A stretch of 55,810 bases of DNA from an uncultured Moraxella sp. (GCA_943908425.1 CALTTC010000014.1:1-55810); one strand, 5' to 3'; positions 1-9,131 are shown, counted from the first letter of the stretch. The notes: generated from the letters alone by a model not told the origin. Numbers and translations: made by a program.

Positions 1-25
1 TTGAAAAGCTAAAGCCAAACCAAAT

Positions 26-54
26 AAAACCCCTGCAGTGATGTGGGGGTTTTT
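26..54 (+). terminator. Rho-independent terminator of an upstream gene
   Basis: An 8-bp stem (AAAACCCC at 26-33 pairing with GGGGTTTT at 46-53) has a 12-nt loop and runs into a T tract. It should end transcription of a gene lying left of the window. Confidence 0.7.
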
Positions 55-117
55 GGTTTGGGGGTTTGTTGCTTTTAGTTTGGTGGGTGGTTGTAATCAG
101 CTATATCATTAGTAACG

Positions 118-145
118 TTGTAGTATAGCAATATTGTGTTATAAT
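118..145 (+). promoter_or_regulatory. Putative sigma-70 promoter for the DUF805 gene
   Basis: A perfect -10 box TATAAT (140-145) lies 16 nt after a weak -35 box TTGTAG (118-123). It sits 28 nt before the proposed start codon. No operator is obvious. Confidence 0.45.
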
Positions 146-173
146 TCGTGCAACAAGTTAAAAGGATTGTATT

Positions 174-821
174 TTGAGTGTTAATTTTGAAAAACCCAAT
201 AAACCAAGCGAAGTTCAGTCAGAGCGTCTTTCGGCATATAATGCGCCACAAGCGGATATGGCATATGATGAGCTATCAGAGTTAGATTATCACGATGAGC
301 CATTTTACAGCGTCAATGGGCGTATCGGTAGATTGCGTTTTTTGGCTTATAGTGCAGCGATGGGAATGGTGCTATATGTAGCATTTCTTGTTTTCTCTCT
401 TTTGGGTGTTGGTTTGCTTAGCGCGACAAATGGCAATGCCTTTGCATCGATAATTTTCGGCATTATTATTTTAGTTCTTGCGGTTGGTTATATTTATGCT
501 ACCTTTGCACCTGCTATTCGTAGATTTAACGACACCAATCACACAGGGTGGCTAAGCTTACTTCTGCTTGTGCCTTACTTGAATGTTTTGGTGCTGTTAT
601 TTTTGGTATTTATGCCGGGTACAGATGGCTTCAATGATTATGGCGTACCTGCCAGACCGCCAACCACTAGAGTTAAAGTGCTTGCGCTACTTGTACCTAT
701 AGGACTTGTGGTGCTTATCGGTATCTTAGCGGCTATTGCATTGCCAGCTTATCAAAATTATATTGATCGCGCAGACCACGTTGAACAAATGTATATTGAT
801 AGAATGAATAATACCCCATAG
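174..821 (+). CDS. DUF805 inner-membrane protein with C-terminal pilin-like helix
   Basis: This 215-residue protein starts at TTG 174; AAAGGA at 161-166 is spaced correctly and no ATG alternative fits. Residues about 45-165 look like a DUF805 (YhaH-like) membrane domain: an opening motif around YSVNGRIGRLRF, three hydrophobic segments, the RRFNDTNHTGW motif and a late FNDYG motif. After it, a further hydrophobic helix contains GILAAIALPAYQNYIDRA, which resembles the N-terminal helix of type IV pilins. That helix lacks the preceding Gly-Phe-Thr-Leu-Ile-Glu cleavage site, so it probably stays in the membrane. The role is unknown. The domain call is from recalled motifs; the pilin resemblance is seen directly. 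Confidence 0.8.
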   Translation: MSVNFEKPNKPSEVQSERLSAYNAPQADMAYDELSELDYHDEPFYSVNGRIGRLRFLAYSAAMGMVLYVAFLVFSLLGVGLLSATNGNAFASIIFGIIILVLAVGYIYATFAPAIRRFNDTNHTGWLSLLLLVPYLNVLVLLFLVFMPGTDGFNDYGVPARPPTTRVKVLALLVPIGLVVLIGILAAIALPAYQNYIDRADHVEQMYIDRMNNTP

Positions 822-833
822 TAGGGGTATTAT
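808..833. repeat. Perfect 10-bp hairpin overlapping the DUF805 stop codon
   Basis: ATAATACCCC (808-817) and GGGGTATTAT (824-833) pair perfectly around a 6-nt loop. The hairpin includes the stop codon and lies between two convergent genes, so it may act as a bidirectional terminator or mRNA end protector. Neither strand has a strong T tract. Confidence 0.6.
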
Positions 834-864
834 CGGTGTGACCAAATTAGATTTAGGCAATATC

Positions 865-3024
865 CTAGATAATACCACGGCTTTTGAGTAGGGCATCAGG
901 GTCTGGCGTGCGTCCCATAAAGTCTACAAACATTGCCATGGGTGCTTTAGAGCCGCCTTGCGACAAGAACGCTTGCCAGTATTCTTGCCCGGCTTGGCGA
1001 CTAAAGATACCCATCTGGGCAAATTTACCAAAGGCATCACTTGCCAGTACATCCGCCCACATATAGCTATAATAGCCTGCGGCATAACCGCCAGAAAAAA
1101 TATGGCTAAAGGAATTAGCGGTGCGTGTCCATTCGGGTTCATTTAATACCGAGACGTTGTTTTTGATATCGTCACGAATAAGAGCTAAATTGTCGCGTGC
1201 TGGGTCGTATTCTAGATTGAGCCTAAAATCAAAAAGACCGTATTCCAACTGGCGTACCACGCCCATGGCGGCTTGATAGTTTTTGGCGGCGATGATTTTG
1301 TCAATCAGCTCGTTTGGCAAGTTTTCACCAGTTTTGTAGTGTGCCGAGAGCATTTGTAGCGCTTTGGTGTCCCACGTCCAATTCTCTAATAGCTGGCTTG
1401 GGAATTCCACAACGTCCCATGCCACGCCATTGATACCAGAGACTGCCATAATGTCAATTTGGGTGAGCATATGGTGAATGGCATGCCCAAATTCATGGAA
1501 TAAGGTGGTGACCTCATCGTGGAGTAGTAGTGATGGATTGCCCGCCATGGGCTTACTAAAATTGCACACAATGTGGGCGACAGGCAACTGTATAGTGCCA
1601 TCGGCATTTCTGCGGCGTTCAATGGCGCTATCCATCCATGCCCCGCCATTTTTATTGTCGCGAGCGTACAAATCCATATAGAAAGTAGCGATTTTTTGGG
1701 CACCGCGATAGACGTCAAACACGCGCACTTCATCGTGCCAGACTTTGGCGACTTGCTTGGCTTTGCCGGTCACTTCTTTAACGTCAATGCCAAACACTTG
1801 CTTGGCGGTGCTAAACAATCCAGACAACACTTTGTCTTCCACAAAGTATTCGCGCAACAATTCATCATCAATGCTATAAAGCTCGCTACGCTGTTTTTCT
1901 GACCAATAGGCGATGTCCCATGCTTCAAGCGTCGGTGCGCCATTTTTTTGGGCATATGCTTGTAGGGTGGCGATTTCGGCTTTGGCTTTGGGGCGTGATT
2001 GGGTGAGTAACGCTTGCAAAAAATCCATCACAATAGCGGGGGTATTCGCCATGCGTGGAACTAGCGCATAATCGGCATAAGTGCGATAGCCCAATAGTTT
2101 TGCAAGTTCATAGCGTAACGCTAGGATTTCTTGGATAACGGGGGTATTATCCCACTTGCCAGCGTTGGGTCCTTGCTCGGAGGCGCGTGTGCGATAAGCG
2201 GTGTACATGGCTTGGCGTAGGTCGCGGTCGTCGGCATACGTGACAACGGCGCTGTAGCTTGGATAGTCTAAAGTAAAGCGGTAGCCTGCCTTGCCTTTGC
2301 TTTCGGCGGATTGTTTGGCTTGGGTGATGGCAAGCTCGCTAAGTCCGCTAAGTCGTGCTTCATCGGTGACAATGAGCTCAAAGCCAGCAACCGCGTCCAA
2401 TACATTATTGCTAAATTGGGTGGAGAGCTCGGACAATCTGCTCACAATCTCGGCATAGCGCTTGGCGTCCGCCCCTTGCAAGGCAATGCCCGATAATTCA
2501 AAATCGCGCAAGGCGTTATCCACTGCTTGGCGCTGGGCTGGGCTGTATTTGGCGTATTCGGCACTATTTTTGAGTTTGACGTAGCCTTCATATAGTGGCA
2601 AATACATACCCAGCCAAGTGTCGTGACTGGTCAAAATCTCGTCAGCTTTACCATACGCATCGCGCAGACTGTCGGAGTCTTGCACGGAATTTAGGTGATT
2701 GGCGATATGCCACGCCCGACTAACTTTGTTTTGCGCACTCTCTAAACGCAGATAAAAATTTTGCCAAGTAGGCGTTTGTTGATTGCTGACAAATTGCACC
2801 ACTTCTTTTTGGTAAGCGGTCAAATACTTGATGGCAGGCAATAAATGTTCGGGGCGAAAATCAGCAAAATTAGGCAAAGCACCAAATTGCAACAGCGGAT
2901 TGCTTGCCAACTCTGGCGGTAGCGGTAGGGGTGTGTCCTTGGCATAGGCGTTTAACAAAAAACTAGGCAAGGCGGTGGCACCTAGTGATAAAGCCGATAA
3001 TCCCAAAAAATGGCGACGCTTCAT
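865..3024 (-). CDS. M3-family oligopeptidase (OpdA/Dcp-like), exported
   Basis: This is a 719-residue zinc metallopeptidase of family M3, which cleaves short peptides. The zinc motif HEFGH is at residues 510-514 and the third ligand Glu is about residue 540 in DVVEFPSQ, giving the family spacing. The NPLLQFG and FRPEHLLPAI region near the N terminus matches oligopeptidase A. Unlike cytosolic PrlC/OpdA, the protein begins with MKRRHFLGLSALSLGATAL and a further hydrophobic stretch ending in AYA, a Tat-like twin-arginine signal, so a periplasmic location is likely. Downstream of it on the same strand there is only the DUF805 gene in the opposite direction. The family is sure; the exact subtype (OpdA or Dcp) is not. 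Confidence 0.9.
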   Translation of the reverse strand: MKRRHFLGLSALSLGATALPSFLLNAYAKDTPLPLPPELASNPLLQFGALPNFADFRPEHLLPAIKYLTAYQKEVVQFVSNQQTPTWQNFYLRLESAQNKVSRAWHIANHLNSVQDSDSLRDAYGKADEILTSHDTWLGMYLPLYEGYVKLKNSAEYAKYSPAQRQAVDNALRDFELSGIALQGADAKRYAEIVSRLSELSTQFSNNVLDAVAGFELIVTDEARLSGLSELAITQAKQSAESKGKAGYRFTLDYPSYSAVVTYADDRDLRQAMYTAYRTRASEQGPNAGKWDNTPVIQEILALRYELAKLLGYRTYADYALVPRMANTPAIVMDFLQALLTQSRPKAKAEIATLQAYAQKNGAPTLEAWDIAYWSEKQRSELYSIDDELLREYFVEDKVLSGLFSTAKQVFGIDVKEVTGKAKQVAKVWHDEVRVFDVYRGAQKIATFYMDLYARDNKNGGAWMDSAIERRRNADGTIQLPVAHIVCNFSKPMAGNPSLLLHDEVTTLFHEFGHAIHHMLTQIDIMAVSGINGVAWDVVEFPSQLLENWTWDTKALQMLSAHYKTGENLPNELIDKIIAAKNYQAAMGVVRQLEYGLFDFRLNLEYDPARDNLALIRDDIKNNVSVLNEPEWTRTANSFSHIFSGGYAAGYYSYMWADVLASDAFGKFAQMGIFSRQAGQEYWQAFLSQGGSKAPMAMFVDFMGRTPDPDALLKSRGII

Positions 3025-3105
3025 AGAATATCCTTATAAAAGCTAAAAAAGAAACAGAGGGTAAGCTCTAAGCTTAGCATAGTAGATTGCTTGTCAAAAA
3101 GCAAG

Positions 3106-3140
3106 AATAAAAATAAAAACAGCCAGAAAAAATCTGACTG
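3106..3140 (-). terminator. Terminator of the TonB-receptor gene
   Basis: On the minus strand a stem of about 8 bp (CAGTCAGA with TCTGGCTG, including G-T pairs) is followed by a T-rich run. It begins about 20 nt after the receptor stop codon. Confidence 0.6.
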
Positions 3141-3160
3141 CTTTTATTGGGGTAAGTGGC

Positions 3161-5344
3161 TTAAAAAGTGTAATTGATGCCAATGCGGTAGTCACGTCCC
3201 GCACCCACAAGGGTAGTCACCGCAGGACGCTGGGCGTGTGGGCGGTAGTTTTTGTCAAAGACGTTATTTACGCCAAAATTGACGTTGAGTTGGTCGTTAT
3301 TAAACGGTTTCCAGTTGGCAAAGACATCTGAGACGCTATAGCCGTCTTTTCTTTGGGGTGCTTCGCCATTTAATAATACGCTATCTACCGCTTCTACCGT
3401 GCGATTTCTTAGCCCTAGCTCCAAATTTGGGTCGCTTAAGCGGTAAGCGATAGAGCCAGTCCACGTGCGCCCAATTTTGGTGGCAAATTCTGGATTTTGG
3501 CTCAAGCGGTTTTTGAGTTTGCCATTCTCAAGATAGGTGTTGCCTGTGAATTTTGGGTTACTGTCGGCAACGCCTGCGCGCACCACCAGATTGTTCTGGG
3601 TGTAGGCAATCCCAAGCTCATAGCCTTGATTGGTCATATGTCCTGCGTTATTGATAAGCGTGCTTTTGCCGTGGCGGGCATCCGCAAAGCCGCCAAGCGT
3701 GTTGTCCGTGCGTTGCCAATAGTAGCTACCGTTAGCAGACCAGTTGCCGTCTTTATAGTTGAAGCCAATCTCGGTATTGCGTGCTTTTTCGGCTTTGGTG
3801 CCATCAGCGATAGACACCACGCCACGGTTGCCACCAGCGCTGATCGCATCGTATAGGCGCGGGCTACGACTGGCATAGCTTAAGTTACCATTGACACTAA
3901 GTGTTGGCATCACTTGATAAATCACCCCAAGACTTGGGTTTAAGTCGTTGCCTGAGACACGCTTGCCGTCCATTGCTTTAAAGTTAAAATGGTCATAGCG
4001 TAACCCTGTGGTGACAGTAAAGTCACGCCAATCGGTGATGGCTTCGGCATAGAGTCCGACGTCGGTTTTTTGTTGGTTGTTCAATGTGGGGTTTTGGTAA
4101 GTGGTTTTACTGCCTCTGTCTGTCCATTGGCTAAAAAATTGCGTAGGCGTTACCTCTTGTTTGCGGTAATTAAGCCCATATTTGACCAAAGTTGCATCGT
4201 TAAGTGCGCGGTCTAGATTAAGATTAGCGCCCAAAGTGGTAACGCCCATTTTGGTTGCTGGATTGGCAAGCTGACTACCACCAGCATAGCCATTGTTGCT
4301 GTCGTTCGCTGCCCAGCGTTTGTCGTGCATTAAGTAGATGTTGGCGGTAGCGCTATCAGCAAAGCCAAGATTATAGCCTTGATATTCAAGGTTTGTAATG
4401 TCTTTACGCATTTTCTTTTGTGAGCCGGCATTGCGTGCTGTATTGGCGATTTTGTTGCCATTAGCGTCTAGCACATAGGTTTCGTTGCCTTCTTTTTGCA
4501 AGCGATAGCCTAGGGCGATTTGCTCGGGAGTCAGCTTGGTTGCGGTGAGTGGCACGTTCGCAAAATCAAATTCTTCACGCACAGGGCGATCGCCTTCGTG
4601 GGTTTCTTGTAGGTAGCTTGCCACCAAACGGTGATTAGCAAAATTCACTCCGCCTTTGACAAGATAACTTTGTTTATCTAACGCACTACTGGTCACCACA
4701 TTATCGCCACGCAGATTTTTGTAACCAGAACCGCCCACGTAATTGTTGTCGTGAATGCGATTGCCAGAAATTAATAAGTCCAGATTGTCGGCTTTACCAA
4801 ATACTGACGCGCCATAAGAATACCCATCGTTACTGGCGTAACCGGCATTGACGCGCACGCCGTAGTCATTGGTGCTATCTTTTAGCAGTTCTTGAGCGTC
4901 TAAAGTTTTGGCGACAATGGCGCCGTTGGTCGCACCGATACCAGCACTAGCAGCACCCGCGCCTTTTTGTACGCTAACGATTTTGACGAGGGCAGGGTCT
5001 AGCATAAAGCGCCCTTGATGATAGTGAATTTGGCTGTCGCTATAGGCGTTATCAACTTTGACATCAACGGAATTTTGTCCCATACCGCGCACATAAAAAA
5101 ACTGCGACGTACCATTACCGCCACCGATGGCAATGGCAGGCTCTTCTCGTAACAGTCCGCGCAAATCGTTGTCGGTGCTTTCTTGTTGGTCTTGGAAAGT
5201 GACCACGTTGCTTTTAACTTTGGTGCCTTGACGGTCAATGGTTGCTTGCAAGGTGCCAAGATTGGCGGTGTCGGCGGCAAGGGCTTGTTGGGTCAGCAGT
5301 AAGCTTACGGCAACGGCTAAAGGGGCATAGGCGCTTTGTTTCAT
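3161..5344 (-). CDS. frpB: TonB-dependent outer-membrane iron receptor, FrpB/FetA (CopB) family
   Basis: This 727-residue outer-membrane receptor is expected to import an iron chelate using TonB energy. I place the start at ATG 5342-5344, because it follows AAAGAG and opens a clean signal peptide (MKQSAYAPLAVAV through QQALA-AD); the longer frame has no such start. The plug carries GGGNGTSQFFYVRGMGQ, VDNAYSDSQIHYHQGRF and VQKGAGAASAGIGATNGA, which match the Neisseria FrpB/FetA plug closely. The C terminus ends RIGINYTF, with the final Phe of beta-barrel proteins. FetA takes up ferric enterobactin-type chelates, and CopB is the Moraxella catarrhalis counterpart; the real substrate here is not shown. 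A candidate Fur box lies upstream. Confidence 0.93.
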   Translation of the reverse strand: MKQSAYAPLAVAVSLLLTQQALAADTANLGTLQATIDRQGTKVKSNVVTFQDQQESTDNDLRGLLREEPAIAIGGGNGTSQFFYVRGMGQNSVDVKVDNAYSDSQIHYHQGRFMLDPALVKIVSVQKGAGAASAGIGATNGAIVAKTLDAQELLKDSTNDYGVRVNAGYASNDGYSYGASVFGKADNLDLLISGNRIHDNNYVGGSGYKNLRGDNVVTSSALDKQSYLVKGGVNFANHRLVASYLQETHEGDRPVREEFDFANVPLTATKLTPEQIALGYRLQKEGNETYVLDANGNKIANTARNAGSQKKMRKDITNLEYQGYNLGFADSATANIYLMHDKRWAANDSNNGYAGGSQLANPATKMGVTTLGANLNLDRALNDATLVKYGLNYRKQEVTPTQFFSQWTDRGSKTTYQNPTLNNQQKTDVGLYAEAITDWRDFTVTTGLRYDHFNFKAMDGKRVSGNDLNPSLGVIYQVMPTLSVNGNLSYASRSPRLYDAISAGGNRGVVSIADGTKAEKARNTEIGFNYKDGNWSANGSYYWQRTDNTLGGFADARHGKSTLINNAGHMTNQGYELGIAYTQNNLVVRAGVADSNPKFTGNTYLENGKLKNRLSQNPEFATKIGRTWTGSIAYRLSDPNLELGLRNRTVEAVDSVLLNGEAPQRKDGYSVSDVFANWKPFNNDQLNVNFGVNNVFDKNYRPHAQRPAVTTLVGAGRDYRIGINYTF

Positions 5345-5426
5345 AGATAATCTCTTTACAAAGAATGGATACATTGGTGTTACAAAAGTTAGCGGTATAA
5401 TAACACGATAAAATGCTATTGTAAAT

Positions 5427-5445
5427 AGTAACAATTATCATTTAT
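5427..5445 (-). promoter_or_regulatory. Candidate Fur box upstream of frpB
   Basis: On the minus strand ATAAATGATAATTGTTACT matches the 19-bp Fur consensus at 12 of 19 positions, with one perfect GATAAT unit (5434-5439). It is 83-101 nt before the frpB start, and its TTGTTA could also be a -35 element. Iron repression of this receptor family is well known; binding here is inferred. Confidence 0.4.
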
Positions 5446-5653
5446 ATAAATATTTTTAGCAACGTTAATAAAGGGGTTTTTGTAGACCGTTAAGCGGGGA
5501 GTAAAAGTTATGATTTTGTGGCGATTTTTCTGCAATGTCTATCTTATCACTGCTGATAGTAGGCAAGTTAAAAAGGGATATTGGTCAATGCTTATCTGTC
5601 TAACCGTTAGCAATTTGGTGTGTTGAACATAAGCATAAATTGGCTAAGGTGCG
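5446..5653. other. Intergenic spacer between frpB promoter and efflux gene
   Basis: Together with the Fur-box segment this makes a 309-nt stretch without a gene. I see no ORF, RNA gene or strong hairpin in it. Confidence 0.5.
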
Positions 5654-6865
5654 CTAATCAAACGCCATTTTGCCATCAAGGCGGTAGAGCAAAAGATTGG
5701 CAATCACCACGAGTAGCACAATTGCGACCCCAAGCTTTAGGACAATATTGGCGTGCACCATGGATAACAGCAGTCCGCCAAAAATTCCCACGCTAAATTG
5801 TAAAGCGCCTTGGGCGGCAGAGGCTAAGCCGGCACGTTCTTGCTGGTGAGCAAGGGCGATGGCACCAGCGTTGGGCTGGGTAAAGCCAAGTCCTGCCACG
5901 CAACAAAAAATACTCATAAAGACCCCCCAAAAGGAGGCTTGGTCGCCGATAAGCCCAAATCCTAGCAAGCAAAATGCGGCGATAAGCTGGAGCATTGCCC
6001 CAAAGCGTAACAGTTGCATTAGGCGAAAGCGGTTGGTCAAGAATTGATTGAGTTGGGTGAGTGCCACAAAGCCTAAGGCGTTGGCACCAAAAAGTAAGGC
6101 AAAATTTTCTTCGCTCGCGCCATAATGCACCATAAACAGCTCGCTTGCGCTTGCTAAATAGACAAAAAACGCTCCTTGCAACAAGCCACCTGCCACTGCC
6201 GGCAACAAAAAACGACTGTCGTGTAACAAATGCCAATAATCAAGCAGGGATTGGCTAATGGGGGTTTTGTTGCGTAAGGCTTTGGGGAGCGTTTCTTTAA
6301 AATATAACTTCGTTAAAACGATATTAAGCAGTGCGTAGGCGGTGAGCACCCAAAATAGCTTGTGCCACTCAAAAAAGCGCAAAATAAGCGCCCCAAGATT
6401 CGGCGCTAAAATTGGCGCTAAGCCCATCACAAGGATGACAAGGCTTAGGGCTTTTGCCATCTGTTTGGGCGTTAGTACATCACGCATGGCTGCTTTGGTG
6501 ACAACCGCAGTCACGCAGCCGCCCAGTGCTTGAAAGACACGTGCTACAAACAAGACATATTCGTTGCTGGCGTTGGCGCAGACCATACTGCTAATAGCAA
6601 AAACCGCCATGCCAATATACATGGGCAACACCCGTCCAACACGGTCAGAAAATGGTCCATAAAACAGTTGCCCAAAGACTAAGCCAATAAAATAAGCAGT
6701 CACCGAGGTGGAGGCGGTGGCAACCGAAATTTGTAAATCCTCGGCGATACTTGGTAGGGCGGGCAAGTACATGTCAATCGCTAGTGGTCCTATCGCTACC
6801 ATCACCCCGATAATGAGCACCCACGAGGTGGGCGGTGGCTTGGGAGTGGTAGGTGACATAGACAT
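5654..6865 (-). CDS. Bcr/CflA-family multidrug MFS transporter
   Basis: This is a proton-driven drug exporter of the major facilitator superfamily with about 12 membrane segments. The first helix carries GPLAIDMYLPALPSI, the typical Bcr/CflA opening, followed by GLVFGQLFYGPFSDRVGRV (motif A). I use ATG 6863-6865, giving 403 residues, close to the family length; ATG 6893-6895 and 6959-6961 are in frame, but none has a good ribosome site and the furthest would overlap the divergent amidase gene. Family members export bicyclomycin, chloramphenicol or sulfonamides; the substrate here is unknown. Confidence 0.88.
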   Translation of the reverse strand: MSMSPTTPKPPPTSWVLIIGVMVAIGPLAIDMYLPALPSIAEDLQISVATASTSVTAYFIGLVFGQLFYGPFSDRVGRVLPMYIGMAVFAISSMVCANASNEYVLFVARVFQALGGCVTAVVTKAAMRDVLTPKQMAKALSLVILVMGLAPILAPNLGALILRFFEWHKLFWVLTAYALLNIVLTKLYFKETLPKALRNKTPISQSLLDYWHLLHDSRFLLPAVAGGLLQGAFFVYLASASELFMVHYGASEENFALLFGANALGFVALTQLNQFLTNRFRLMQLLRFGAMLQLIAAFCLLGFGLIGDQASFWGVFMSIFCCVAGLGFTQPNAGAIALAHQQERAGLASAAQGALQFSVGIFGGLLLSMVHANIVLKLGVAIVLLVVIANLLLYRLDGKMAFD

Positions 6866-6985
6866 AGTGGCACAACGATAAATAGGGGTGTTCATTGTAG
6901 CATAAATTGGCGATGAAAGCTTAGGCTTATTGACTTTATGCCTGTTTCGGTGTATGGTCACGCCTATAACGACAAGGGGGTATCC

Positions 6986-7834
6986 ATGCTAACTATTGCC
7001 AGCGTCCAGCTTACAAGCCAAAATAACTTAGCGGATAATTTGCGCACTATTGAGCGCGCTATCCGTACCGCCAAAGCGGCTGATGCTGATTTTGTTGTTC
7101 TTCCCGAAAACGCCTGTTATATGGGGCGACAAGCAGACATTGCGCCTATGTTTGAACGCTTAAGCGATGAGTTGGCGCGCTTAGCACAGCGTTATAGCGT
7201 GCATTTATTGGCAGGCACGTTGCCGTGTCCTCACCGCCCAACAGGTGAGATGATTGACGGCAAATTGCGCCAAAGTAGCTTACTGTTTGATGATAATGGG
7301 GCGCTATTACAGCGTTATGACAAATTGCATTTATTCCGCGCAGAAGTCGGTGACAGTGTTGGTAGTTACGATGAGGGGCGCACTTTTGAGGCAGGTGAGA
7401 TGCCAGTTGTGGCAGAGTGCGTAATACACGGCACGTCCGTTAGGGTGGGTATGATGGTGTGCTTTGATTTACGCTTTGCCAATTTAGCGCACAAATTGCG
7501 TGCGATGGGCGCGGATATTTTAGTGGCACCTTCGGCATTCACCTTTGCTACTGGGCAAGCCAACTGGGCGATGTTACTAAGTGCTCGTGCCTTGGATGCG
7601 CAGTGTCTTGTGGTCGGTGCTGCACAAGGGGGCGAACATACCACTGGCAATAGTACGCGCGCGACATGGGGGCATAGCGCCATTGTCGCCGCTGATGGCG
7701 CGGTTTTGGCAACTACTGGGCGCAGTGCCTGTGGGGAGCAGGGTTATTTATTGGCGCTCGCTCCCTTTAATAAGGCAGACCAACAACAAATTAGAGCACG
7801 TCTACCAGTCTTTGATTGTATGCGTACGTTTTAA
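6986..7834 (+). CDS. Carbon-nitrogen hydrolase (nitrilase superfamily, Nit1/YbeM-like amidase)
   Basis: This 282-residue enzyme has the full nitrilase triad: Glu41 in VVLPENA, Lys113 in YDKLHLF and Cys159 in MVCFDLRF. The YDKLHLF and GMMVCFDLRF contexts fit the Nit1/YbeM subgroup, which hydrolyses deaminated glutathione (a metabolite-repair amidase); an omega-amidase role is the main alternative. The start at ATG 6986 is chosen because AAGGGGG lies just upstream and the protein then opens directly with the first beta strand (MLTIASVQL). The gene ends 43 nt before the tmRNA and is not in an operon. Confidence 0.87.
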   Translation: MLTIASVQLTSQNNLADNLRTIERAIRTAKAADADFVVLPENACYMGRQADIAPMFERLSDELARLAQRYSVHLLAGTLPCPHRPTGEMIDGKLRQSSLLFDDNGALLQRYDKLHLFRAEVGDSVGSYDEGRTFEAGEMPVVAECVIHGTSVRVGMMVCFDLRFANLAHKLRAMGADILVAPSAFTFATGQANWAMLLSARALDAQCLVVGAAQGGEHTTGNSTRATWGHSAIVAADGAVLATTGRSACGEQGYLLALAPFNKADQQQIRARLPVFDCMRTF

Positions 7835-7836
7835 GC

Positions 7837-7865
7837 TTGCTTTAACGGTTAAGCTATGCTATAGT
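7837..7865 (+). promoter_or_regulatory. Promoter of the tmRNA gene
   Basis: TTGCTT (7837-7842) and TATAGT (7860-7865) are separated by 17 nt. The -10 box ends 12 nt before the mature tmRNA 5' end, so the precursor would have a short leader. Confidence 0.6.
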
Positions 7866-7877
7866 AGCTGACCATTT

Positions 7878-8235
7878 GGGGATGTTCTGGCTTCGACGCT
7901 GGTAATGAAACCTAATGATGCATGTCAAGAGCGTATGCCTCTTGTAAATCAACATACATGTAAAATAGTCGCAAACGACGAAACTTACGCACTAGCAGCC
8001 TAAGGGCTGCTTGGGTCGGCACAGACTGCCCTTGGTCTGGTTGCTCACCCCGATGCGAACGCACAAGGGCTAGCTTGCGTTAGCGTTCCGATGACGCAGG
8101 CGAATTCTTAGGAAATCGTCCAAGCCTACCTGACTGTCGGTTCGGTGCGGACTAAAGCCATAGACAGAATCTAAACATGTAGAGTCATAGGCGTAGTGCT
8201 GGCGGACGCGGGTTCAACTCCCGCCATCTCCACCA
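7878..8235 (+). ncRNA. ssrA: Transfer-messenger RNA (tmRNA)
   Basis: This RNA rescues stalled ribosomes by trans-translation. Its 5' GGGGATG pairs with CATCTCC near the 3' end to form the 7-bp acceptor stem (one G-U pair), followed by A and an encoded CCA (8233-8235). The TTCGA element and the T-arm GGTTCAACTCC are present. After the resume site, codons 7971-8003 give the tag ANDETYALAA and a stop, ending in the LAA recognised by ClpXP and FtsH. The length, about 358 nt, is normal. FtsH is also encoded in this window. Confidence 0.97.
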
Positions 8236-8289
8236 TTTTATTCAATCCTAAACAATCACACCCTATCATAAAGGGTCGTTAAGTGTCAT

Positions 8290-8316
8290 AAAAGCCTTGT
8301 AATTCAAGGCTTTTTT
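8290..8316 (+). terminator. Terminator of ssrA
   Basis: AAAAGCCTTG (8290-8299) pairs with CAAGGCTTTT over a 5-nt loop and ends in a run of six T. It starts 54 nt after the tmRNA CCA. Confidence 0.85.
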
Positions 8317-8939
8317 AATGGTTTGTTGTTTTATCCATTCATTGCCGTATCATAAAAATCATTGAGTGTCTTCACACGTAAAATAACACGCGTAAATACA
8401 CAACAAAACCCCACACGACGACAAAATTAATCCACAAATCCCTTAAACACTACTCGCCAGCAAATGATGGTGAGTCATCCACTAACTCAAAAATCGCTTA
8501 AGTTTCAAAAAGTTTTGTGAGATTTTTTGGATAATTCTAAATTTTTAAGTTAATAGCTATGAAATAGTTTTAATTAGGCTTTTTTGGTATGTTACTGTCT
8601 AGTCTCTTTTTTTAAGTAGGTTGTAAAAAACACAAGATATTACCTTAAACTTTATTGTACAAGAATTTTAGTTATCAATATTTGACACAGTCTAGTAAAC
8701 TATAACTTAAGAAATACTTCACACAAAGCAGTGGCATAACCTTATAGCACAATTTTAGATCCACTGGTAATACGGGCATGACACAGCAACTTTATTTGCT
8801 CGTTCTATCCGCACCAAGAAGCGTTATGCTAGTGCGTTATTCTTAAGATAGCCAAAGTTTGTTACAATCATAGATTGTAATAGCGAATGGCGGGTTAAGG
8901 GGAAGAGTGATTGCATGACTTAATTTTTATAAAAAATGC
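8317..8939. other. AT-rich gene-free stretch between ssrA and tRNA-fMet
   Basis: About 620 nt lie here with no convincing ORF on either strand. The 11-mer TTGACACAGTC occurs at 8682-8692 and again at 8940-8950, where it is the -35 region of the tRNA promoter. The 3' end of tmRNA genes is a common integration site for mobile elements, but I find no copy of the tmRNA end that would mark an attachment site. Confidence 0.5.
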
Positions 8940-8967
8940 TTGACACAGTCAAATTATCCGTTATAAT
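8940..8967 (+). promoter_or_regulatory. Strong promoter of tRNA-fMet
   Basis: Consensus TTGACA (8940-8945) and consensus TATAAT (8962-8967) are 16 nt apart. The tRNA starts 16 nt after the -10 box. Such a strong promoter suits a stable RNA gene and may also feed rimP-nusA-infB by read-through. Confidence 0.85.
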
Positions 8968-8982
8968 AGCGGACATAAATGT

Positions 8983-9059
<77 letters not shown>

Positions 9060-9131
9060 CTTTTAGCCTACTGATAAATTCTAGTAGGGCAGTCAAAATC
9101 ATAATTTGACTATCGGCTGGTAACTAATTTG

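Noticed and set aside
7878..8235. A hidden protein-coding gene in the ssrA region
   Set aside because: The only coding there is the 10-codon tag; the rest forms the tmRNA.
8683..8870. A further IS fragment on the minus strand (FGYLKNNALA-like reading)
   Set aside because: The reading is interrupted by many stops and I could not tie it to a transposase motif.
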